Positions 16,047 to 21,187 of a stretch of DNA of 21,187 bases are shown piece by piece (position 1 is the first letter of the stretch; every line of letters starts with the position of its first letter). A program made the position numbers and the translations under genes. The stretch is from CAMCQY01 sp044370415 (GTDB taxonomy: Bacteria > Planctomycetota > Planctomycetia > Pirellulales > UBA1268). Below the pieces are notes generated by a model. It saw only the letters and a list, made by a program, of their open reading frames with translations, was not told the origin of the DNA and ran no database searches. Location: positions 1-21,187 of the forward strand of contig JBILVO010000059.1 in assembly GCA_044370415.1 (NCBI GenBank), in the 5' to 3' direction.

Positions 16047-16074
16047 GCATCGTCGTGCATCAACGTCAGGCATC
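16047..16074. repeat. Three GCATC repeats near the fusion-gene promoter
   Basis: GCATC occurs at 16047-16051, 16057-16061 and 16070-16074, spaced 10 and 13 bases, so roughly on one face of the helix. The last copy touches the proposed leftward -10 box (16075-16080). The placement is that of a repressor operator; the regulator is unknown. Confidence 0.35.
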
Positions 16075-16103
16075 AAGGTAGTGCCCTCGCCCACGGGTGC
16101 CAA
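16075..16103 (-). promoter_or_regulatory. Putative promoter of the fusion gene
   Basis: On the minus strand: TTGGCA (16098-16103), a 17-base spacer, TACCTT (16075-16080). Transcription would start near 16068, leaving a leader of about 100 bases. It stands back to back with the rightward promoter at 16131-16159 and has the same layout. Confidence 0.4.
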
Positions 16104-16130
16104 ACGACGGCCATCGGCCCCGGCCGCACG

Positions 16131-16159
16131 TTGACACTGCGTGGCGGCGGCGATACCCC
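16131..16159 (+). promoter_or_regulatory. Putative promoter of the rightward ceramidase-like gene
   Basis: A perfect TTGACA (16131-16136), a 17-base spacer that starts CTGC and ends CGA, then TACCCC (16154-16159). The leader to ATG 16229 would be about 63 bases. The -10 is poor by the standard consensus, but the same layout precedes the paralogue at 19189. Confidence 0.45.
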
Positions 16160-16228
16160 TACGGCTGGCGATTCCGACGGTCGCGTCGCGAGCGCCACCA
16201 CCTCCCCTCTGCTCCGGAACCCAACGCC

Positions 16229-17686
16229 ATGCCCAGCCCAGAGGTCCGCAGCCCCGTCCTCCGGCAGGCGGCCGATCCCTGGCTCGCACTGGCCTGCGTC
16301 GCGGCGCTGTGCGCGGGACCCGCCCGCGGTGAGCCCGCGACGCCTTCCCGGCCGGCCGCGGATGGCGTCGTCGCGACAGCTTCGATTCCCGTGGGCATCG
16401 CCCGCGGGATCATCACACCCGAGCAGCCGATGTGGATGGCCGGCTACGGCTCCCGCGACCACCGCGCCGAGGGGAAGGTGCATGACCTGTTCGTAAAGGC
16501 GGTCGCGATTGGCGAGCCGGCCGTCGTGCTCGTCACGCTCGACCTCGTCGGCATCGATCGCGACACGACCCGCCTTATCACCGACCGGCTCGCCGAGCGG
16601 CACGGGATCGCGAGGGAACGCGTGGCGATCAACTGCTCGCACACGCACTGCGGCCCGATCATCGGCTCCACGCTCGTGACGATGTTCGCGCTGCCGCCGG
16701 AGGAAATCGACCTGCGGTCACGCTACACGCGGCTGGTCGAGGATCGGGTCGTCGACTGCGTCGGCAGGGCGCTCGCCGACCGGAAGCCGGCGCGGGTGTC
16801 GTGGGGCCAGGGCACCTGCAGCGTGGCGGTCAACCGCCGGGAGAACAAGGAGGCCGAGGTGCCTGCCATCCGCGCCGCTGGCCGGCCGCTCCGAGGCCCG
16901 TTCGACCACGACGTGCCGGTGCTGGCGATCCACGACGAGGCCGGCCACGTCCGCGCGGCGGTCTTCGGGTACGCGTGCCACGCTACGGTGCTCTCCTTCT
17001 ACCAGTGGTGCGGCGACTACCCGGGATTCGCCTGCCTCGAGTGGGAGCGGCGGCACCCCGGCGCCACGGCATGCTTCTGGGCGGGCTGCGGCGGCGACCA
17101 GAATCCGCTGCCACGGCGGACGGTCGAACTGGCCGAGGCGTACGGCGCCCGGCTGGCCGACGCGGTCGATGCCGTGCTCGACGAGGGGGCGTTGCGGCCG
17201 ATCGCGGGCCGGATCGAGACGCGATACGAGGAACTGCCGCTCGACCTGGCCACGCCTCCCGACCGCCCGGCCTGGGAAAAGGCGGTCGCCGACGGAAACA
17301 CTTTCGAGAAGGCACGGGCGCGGCACCTGCTCGCGCTGCTCGATCGCGACGGCCGGCTCGACACCACGTATCCCGCGTATCCCGTGCAGGCCTGGCGGCT
17401 GGGCGACGGCGGGCCGTGCTGGGTGTTCCTTGGTGGCGAGGTGGTGGTCGACTACGCGTTGCGGCTCAAGGCGGAGCTCGGCCGTGAGACGACCTGGGTC
17501 GCGGGCTATTCCAACGACGTGATGGCCTACATTCCCAGCCGCCGCGTCCTCGCCGAGGGCGGCTACGAGGGGGCCGGGGCGATGCTCTACTACGGACTCC
17601 CGGCGACGTGGGCGGAGAGTGTCGAAGAAAAAATCATCGACGCGGTCCGCAGGGCCGTGAAGCCGCTCCCGGCCACCGGGCGTTGA
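16229..17686 (+). CDS. Secreted neutral/alkaline ceramidase-like hydrolase, paralogue A
   Basis: 485 residues from ATG 16229, with a signal peptide (WLALACVAALCAGPARG). It matches the N-terminal catalytic domain of neutral ceramidases, zinc amidases that split N-acyl bonds: NCSHTHCGP (H138, H140), FGYACHAT (H251), GGEVVVDYAL (E404) and GYSNDVMAYIPSRR, the expected metal-ligand regions in order. The well-known Ser motif GDVSPN is here GGDQNPLP, with N292 where Ser is expected. The C-terminal Ig-like domain of full ceramidases (about 650 residues in bacteria) is absent. It shares VNRRENKEAEVP, YPGFA, GGDQNPLPRR and AYIPSRR with the paralogue downstream. Divergent from the fusion gene and convergent with paralogue B. 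True ceramide activity is doubtful; an amidase or esterase on another acylated compound is likely. Confidence 0.87.
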   Translation: MPSPEVRSPVLRQAADPWLALACVAALCAGPARGEPATPSRPAADGVVATASIPVGIARGIITPEQPMWMAGYGSRDHRAEGKVHDLFVKAVAIGEPAVVLVTLDLVGIDRDTTRLITDRLAERHGIARERVAINCSHTHCGPIIGSTLVTMFALPPEEIDLRSRYTRLVEDRVVDCVGRALADRKPARVSWGQGTCSVAVNRRENKEAEVPAIRAAGRPLRGPFDHDVPVLAIHDEAGHVRAAVFGYACHATVLSFYQWCGDYPGFACLEWERRHPGATACFWAGCGGDQNPLPRRTVELAEAYGARLADAVDAVLDEGALRPIAGRIETRYEELPLDLATPPDRPAWEKAVADGNTFEKARARHLLALLDRDGRLDTTYPAYPVQAWRLGDGGPCWVFLGGEVVVDYALRLKAELGRETTWVAGYSNDVMAYIPSRRVLAEGGYEGAGAMLYYGLPATWAESVEEKIIDAVRRAVKPLPATGR

Positions 17687-17694
17687 TGCCGCAG

Positions 17695-17732
17695 CGGCGA
17701 GGGGCACTTCATCGAGGGTGCGCTCCTCGCCG
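17695..17732. terminator. Bidirectional terminator-like stem-loop between convergent paralogues
   Basis: CGGCGAGG (17695-17702) pairs with CCTCGCCG (17725-17732), with an inner GCAC/GTGC stem and a ten-base loop. It fills most of the 69-base gap between two converging stop codons. A pyrimidine-rich tract follows on the plus strand. The position and symmetry suit termination from both sides. Confidence 0.55.
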
Positions 17733-17755
17733 TCCCTTCCCTTCGGCAGCCGCAG

Positions 17756-19189
17756 TCACTCAACCGGCCGTGGCCCGACGACCGGCGGCCCGACCGTGTC
17801 GACCAGCCGTCCGACGGCGGCGGCGATCGTGTCCTCGACCGTGCCCGTCCAGCGGACACCGTGGCGTCCGTACTCGTAGAGCCGGCTGCCTCCTTCATAG
17901 CCCCCCTCCTCCCAGACGCGGCGCGACGGGATGTAGGCCGCCATGTCGTCGGTGTAGCCGAGCACCCAGGTGCCCGTCCCCCACTGCTTCTTGAACCGCA
18001 GCGCGTAGTCAACGACGGTCTCGCCACCCATGCCGACAACGAGCGTGCGATCGCCGAGCCGCCAGGCATGGAGGGGATAGGGATACGACGCCGGGAACGT
18101 CTCTCCGGCGTCAAGCCTCGCGAGCATCCGCCGGGCCCACCGGGCCTTGATCGCGTCGGGCTCGGCGGTGGCGGCCTCGAGCTCCGCCCGGTCCGCCACC
18201 CGCTCGTACTCGAGATGCACCATCTCGAAGGCCGTCCGCAGGCGGCAGGAGACCGGCTCCATCGGCTGCCGCAGCGCCTCCTCCACGCCGGCCGCGAGCA
18301 TCAGGCCGTACCGCTCGCAGAGCTCGACGCTGCGGCGGGGCAGCGGGTTCTGGTCGGCGCCGCACGTATTCACGAAGAGCGCCGTCGTGCCAGGGTGCGA
18401 CTTCTCGATCGCCAGCTGCGCGAAGCCGGGATAGTCGCCGCAGTAGGTCTTGAAGTTGAGCGTCGTCGGATGGCAGGCGTAGCCGAAGAGCACGGCATCG
18501 AGACGGCCGTCGGGCCGCGTGACGGCGAGCACCGGCACGGCGTGGTCGGTGGCGCCCCGCAGCGGCTCGCCGCGGGCCAGCACGCCCGGGACCTCCGCCT
18601 CCTTGTTGTCGCGGCGATTCACGGCGAAGCCCGCCCGCCCCGCGCCGACGCGGATCGTGGCGGGGGCGAGCGCCGCCAGCGCCTCGCCCACGACCTTCAC
18701 GCACGCGTCGACGCACTCGGCGGTGTACCGGGCGACGACCGCCTCCTGCACTGGATCGACGGGATAGTAGTCGATGAGATCGTCGCCCAGCCGCGGGCTG
18801 CAGTGGTTGTGGGAGTAGGCGAACATCACGCGGCTGCGGTCGAGGCCATGCTCCGACGCGAGCCGCGCGAACACCCGGTCGCTCATGCTGGCGGGCACGC
18901 CTTGGAAGTCGCTGGCAATCAGCACGGCCCGGCCGCCATCGGCCGCCTCGAACGCGATCGCCTTGGCCCAGAGCGGATGGAGCACGCCGTCGGGCTCACG
19001 GATACCGCTGTAGCCCGCGAGCCAGACCGGCGTGGTCGGCGTGACGTCGACCTTCGCGATGCCCACCCGCCAGGCCGGCTCCGCACACGCCGCCGTGGCC
19101 ATCGCTCCGCAGAGCATCCACGCGACGGCGTGCGAGAGATGCCCCGCTGCACGGCGGACGGTCTCGAGCGCGGGTGCAGCCCCATTCAC
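17756..19189 (-). CDS. Secreted neutral/alkaline ceramidase-like hydrolase, paralogue B
   Basis: 477 residues from GTG 19189. That start gives a full signal peptide (basic ETVRRAAGHLS, then HAVAWMLCGAMATAACA); ATG 19117 would leave a hydrophobic stub without a charged end. Same module as paralogue A: AYSHNHCSP (H127, H129), FGYACHPT (H240), GGETVVDYAL (E390) and GYTDDMAAYIPSRR. The Ser-motif position reads GADQNPLPRR (N281), as in A, not GDVSPN. The C-terminal Ig-like ceramidase domain is missing. Sequence divergence outside the motifs shows that A and B are old paralogues, not a fresh duplication. Divergent from the NagA-like gene. Expected to act in the periplasm or outside, on an N-acylated or esterified compound; substrate unknown. 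Confidence 0.87.
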   Translation of the reverse strand: MNGAAPALETVRRAAGHLSHAVAWMLCGAMATAACAEPAWRVGIAKVDVTPTTPVWLAGYSGIREPDGVLHPLWAKAIAFEAADGGRAVLIASDFQGVPASMSDRVFARLASEHGLDRSRVMFAYSHNHCSPRLGDDLIDYYPVDPVQEAVVARYTAECVDACVKVVGEALAALAPATIRVGAGRAGFAVNRRDNKEAEVPGVLARGEPLRGATDHAVPVLAVTRPDGRLDAVLFGYACHPTTLNFKTYCGDYPGFAQLAIEKSHPGTTALFVNTCGADQNPLPRRSVELCERYGLMLAAGVEEALRQPMEPVSCRLRTAFEMVHLEYERVADRAELEAATAEPDAIKARWARRMLARLDAGETFPASYPYPLHAWRLGDRTLVVGMGGETVVDYALRFKKQWGTGTWVLGYTDDMAAYIPSRRVWEEGGYEGGSRLYEYGRHGVRWTGTVEDTIAAAVGRLVDTVGPPVVGPRPVE

Positions 19190-19234
19190 GGATCGTCGAC
19201 CTCGTCGTGGCACGTGCGCTGAAATGCGGGTGAC

Positions 19235-19263
19235 AGGGTATCGACTGACCGCTGCAGCGGCAA
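19235..19263 (-). promoter_or_regulatory. Putative promoter of paralogue B
   Basis: On the minus strand: TTGCCG (19258-19263), a 17-base spacer that starts CTGC and ends CGA, then TACCCT (19235-19240). The layout and spacer ends match the promoter proposed for paralogue A. The leader to GTG 19189 would be about 39 bases, which also favours that start. Confidence 0.45.
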
Positions 19264-19363
19264 CCGGCGGCAGCCATGGAATCTGGCATTCGGCGTCGAC
19301 CTCACGTCCACTTCCGGCCGGTCCGTGGTACGGTAGTCCGACCACGGTGTGCGGAGACGATGC

Positions 19364-20290
19364 ATGGCTCCCTTCGACCTGCAACTCAACGGCTACAAGG
19401 GCGTCGACTTCAACGGCGACGACCTGTCGGCGGCCGCGCTGCGGCGGGCATGCGAGGCCGTGCGTGCCGACGGCGGCGGGCGGATGCTGGCCACCGTGAT
19501 CACCGACCGGCTCGACCGGATGGTCGCGCGGATTGCCCGGCTCGCGGAGCTGTATGCCGCCGACCCGCTCGTGGCCGACGTCATGGCCGGCATCCACGTC
19601 GAGGGCCCGTTCATCAGCCCGCAGCGGGGCTACGTCGGGGCGCATCCGTCGGAGCACGTGCTGCCCGCCAGCCCCGCCGCGGCCGAGCGGCTCGTGGCCG
19701 CGGGGCGCGGGCTCGCCCGGCTCGTGACCCTGGCCCCCGAGCACGACGACGGGCAGGCCACGATCCGCTGGCTCTCCGAGCGGGGCATCCTCGTCTCGGC
19801 GGGCCACTGCGACCCGCCGGCCGACGTGCTCGACCGGGCGATCGACGCGGGCCTCGCCGCGTTCACCCACCTCGGCAACGGCTGCCCACTCACGCTCCAC
19901 CGACACGACAACGTCATCCAGCGGGTGCTGGCGGCCGACCGGCTCCGGTGGGTGATGCTGATTCCCGACGCGGTGCACCTACCGCCCTCGATGGTCCGCA
20001 CGATCATCCGTGCCGTCGGGATCGACCGGGTAATCGCCGTGACCGACGCGACGGCCGCCGCAGGCATGGGGGCGGGACGGTTCACGCTCGCTGGCCAGGA
20101 AGTGGTCGTCGACGCGGACGGCGCCGCCTGGGCCGCCGACCGCTCCCATCTCGTCGGCTCCACGGCCTCGATGGCCCGCGTCCGGCAGGTGCTGCGAAAC
20201 GCCGTGGGACTTTCGGAAGCCGAGGTGACCACGGTCGTCGCGACCAATCCGGCGTCGGCACTCGCAGCGGCGGCAGCGCAGGGACACTGA
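19364..20290 (+). CDS. Shortened N-acetylglucosamine-6-phosphate deacetylase-like amidohydrolase
   Basis: 308 residues from ATG 19364, with GGAG 7 bases upstream. It resembles NagA, which removes acetate from GlcNAc-6-phosphate in the cytoplasm. Seen: DLQLNGYKGVDFNGDDLS (the core start of NagA), GIHVEGPFISP with E80 as likely metal ligand, GAHPSEHV, VSAGHCDPP (H148), FTHLGNGC (H169), and AVTDATAAAGM (D228, the catalytic Asp position). All main catalytic positions are present. The usual family length is about 380; the N-terminal part of the small beta-sandwich domain is missing, because the protein starts at the barrel. No signal peptide. Divergent from paralogue B. It may take in amino sugars freed outside by the neighbouring hydrolases (inference), or act on another N-acyl sugar. 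Confidence 0.82.
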   Translation: MAPFDLQLNGYKGVDFNGDDLSAAALRRACEAVRADGGGRMLATVITDRLDRMVARIARLAELYAADPLVADVMAGIHVEGPFISPQRGYVGAHPSEHVLPASPAAAERLVAAGRGLARLVTLAPEHDDGQATIRWLSERGILVSAGHCDPPADVLDRAIDAGLAAFTHLGNGCPLTLHRHDNVIQRVLAADRLRWVMLIPDAVHLPPSMVRTIIRAVGIDRVIAVTDATAAAGMGAGRFTLAGQEVVVDADGAAWAADRSHLVGSTASMARVRQVLRNAVGLSEAEVTTVVATNPASALAAAAAQGH

Positions 20291-20484
20291 GCATGCGGCG
20301 GCCCCACGCGTGATGCGGCGCGGCCACGCGGGCACGGCGTCCTGCTCGAAGAGTGGCTGAGTGCCTGCGCGTTCGTCGACGGCGTGCTGACCTCCTCGAC
20401 ACAGCGCCCCGTTGCCGCGCGTTCGCAGGCCGATCGCCCCGGGCCGGCATCCCCGGAAGTCGACTGCCGCCCCCCCGACTGTGC

Positions 20485-20490
20485 TATGCT
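20485..20490 (+). promoter_or_regulatory. Putative -10 box (TATGCT) for the Bax inhibitor-1-like gene
   Basis: TATGCT followed by CGG, 62 bases before the GTG start. A possible -35, TCGACT (20460-20465), is 19 bases upstream, which is long. Confidence 0.35.
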
Positions 20491-20503
20491 CGGGATCGAC
20501 GGA

Positions 20504-20518
20504 GGCGGCTGAACCGCC
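20504..20518 (+). other. Short leader hairpin
   Basis: GGCGG-CTGAA-CCGCC followed by GGCGTTTTCC. It would sit at the very 5' end of the mRNA if the TATGCT box is used. It may stabilise the transcript or act as a weak attenuator or as a terminator of upstream transcription. Confidence 0.3.
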
Positions 20519-20552
20519 GGCGTTTTCCCCCCTCGGCACTGGAGCAGTCACC

Positions 20553-21187
20553 GTGCGCACAGGCAACCCGACCCTCAACGACAAGACGTTCGAGAATTTC
20601 GGCGTGTACCGCCGGGATGTGGCGGCCGACCAGCCGGCCACCGCGACGATGACGATCAACGGGACGGCGCAGAAAACGGCGTTCCTGCTGGCGCTGGCGA
20701 TGGGGGCCGCCTGCTTCACCTGGTCGAAGACGTTTTCGTTGGTGGGGGCGAATCCCGCCGCGGCGATGCCCTGGGCAATGGGCGGGCTCGTGATCGGTGC
20801 GATCACGGGCTTCGTGATCTGCTTCAAGCACACCTGGGCGCCGACCCTCGCCCCCGTCTACGCGTTGGCCGAAGGCCTGTTCCTGGGGGGCATCTCGGCC
20901 AGTTTCGAGAGCCAGTATCCCGGCATCGTCATCCAGGCGGTGGGGGGCACGTTCGGGACACTGGCTGGGCTTCTGCTCGCCTACCAGTCCGGGCTCATCA
21001 GGGCGACCGAGAACTTCAAGCTCGGGATCGTGGCGGCGACGGGTGGCATCTGCCTCGTCTATCTGATCTCGATGATCGGGGGCTTCTTCGGGTTCCCGGT
21101 GCCCTACATCCACGAGGCCGGTCCCATCGGCATCGGCTTCAGCCTGGTGGTGGTGGTGATCGCGGCGTTGAACCTGGTGCTCGACTT
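20553..21187 (+). CDS. Bax inhibitor-1/YccA family membrane protein (C-terminus outside window)
   Basis: GTG 20553, with GGAG 8 bases upstream, gives VRTGNPTLNDKTF, the very typical N-terminus of this bacterial BI-1 subfamily. 211 residues are visible and the frame runs off the window. After a soluble lead with NGTAQKTAFLLALAM, about six hydrophobic helices are seen (for example AMGGLVIGAITGFVICF, LFLGGISASFE, LGIVAATGGICLVYLISMIG, IGFSLVVVVIAALNLVLDF). Acidic residues in the last helices fit the proton- or calcium-leak role proposed for BI-1 proteins. It is housekeeping-like and probably not part of the hydrolase locus. Only the last helix or so should be missing. Confidence 0.9.
   Translation, partial: MRTGNPTLNDKTFENFGVYRRDVAADQPATATMTINGTAQKTAFLLALAMGAACFTWSKTFSLVGANPAAAMPWAMGGLVIGAITGFVICFKHTWAPTLAPVYALAEGLFLGGISASFESQYPGIVIQAVGGTFGTLAGLLLAYQSGLIRATENFKLGIVAATGGICLVYLISMIGGFFGFPVPYIHEAGPIGIGFSLVVVVIAALNLVLD

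Larger units (their letters stand above)
20291..20552. other. Intergenic region before the Bax inhibitor-1-like gene
   Basis: 262 bases without a credible gene. It holds the end region of the NagA-like transcript and the promoter of the next gene. The only features seen are a TATGCT box and a GGCGG-CTGAA-CCGCC hairpin, listed separately. Confidence 0.5.

Noticed and set aside
12323..16081. A 1252-codon open frame antisense to the fusion gene
   Set aside because: Its translation is Arg/Val/Asp/His-rich with no recognisable domain. It mirrors the codon bias of the high-GC gene on the other strand, which shows clear family motifs.
1..21187. CRISPR arrays, tRNA/rRNA genes, IS elements, phage or defence genes
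   Set aside because: No short regularly spaced direct repeats, cloverleaf sequences, transposase motifs or terminal inverted repeats were found on reading both strands.

Overview
This 21.2 kb high-GC window looks like a chromosomal piece of a planctomycete, most plausibly Pirellulales-like. The support is a PVC-type dehydrogenase with HEAT repeats and a CxxCH haem domain, a PEP-CTERM protein with autotransporter-type beta-strand repeats, several ceramidase-like secreted hydrolases, and a Hanks-type kinase with a large extracytoplasmic part. No tRNA, rRNA, CRISPR array, IS element or phage gene was seen.

Layout. (1) 1-2136 (-): membrane-anchored Ser/Thr kinase, cut by the window edge. (2) 2406-7493: a glycan-modification island with a sulfotransferase broken by an in-frame TAA (+), an acyltransferase-3 (+), a two-gene operon of a GT-B and a GT2 glycosyltransferase (-), and a polysaccharide pyruvyl transferase (+). 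(3) 7541-10583 (-): a PEP-CTERM beta-strand-repeat surface protein preceded by a small degenerate receiver-domain protein. (4) 10584-10942: a hairpin-rich non-coding stretch. (5) 10943-19189: three genes sharing a neutral-ceramidase-like module. One is a 1674-residue fusion ThuA-like / ceramidase-like / PVC dehydrogenase / HEAT / cytochrome c (-); the other two are stand-alone secreted paralogues (+ and -) that converge tail to tail. (6) 19364-20290 (+): a shortened NagA-like deacetylase. (7) 20553-end (+): a Bax inhibitor-1/YccA-family membrane protein, cut by the window edge.

How they may work together (inference). The glycan genes and the PEP-CTERM protein fit the known link between PEP-CTERM sorting and exopolysaccharide, here with sulfate, acyl and pyruvyl decorations. 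The second half looks like an extracytoplasmic degradation locus: three amidase-like modules, a ThuA-like domain and a redox chain (PVC dehydrogenase to cytochrome c) in one secreted polypeptide, beside a deacetylase of the amino-sugar type.

The most notable points are this five-part fusion; the absence of the canonical ceramidase Ser motif (GDVSPN) from all three modules although the metal-ligand motifs remain; and similar promoter-like signatures (TTGnCn, 17 bp, TACCyy) in front of all three genes.
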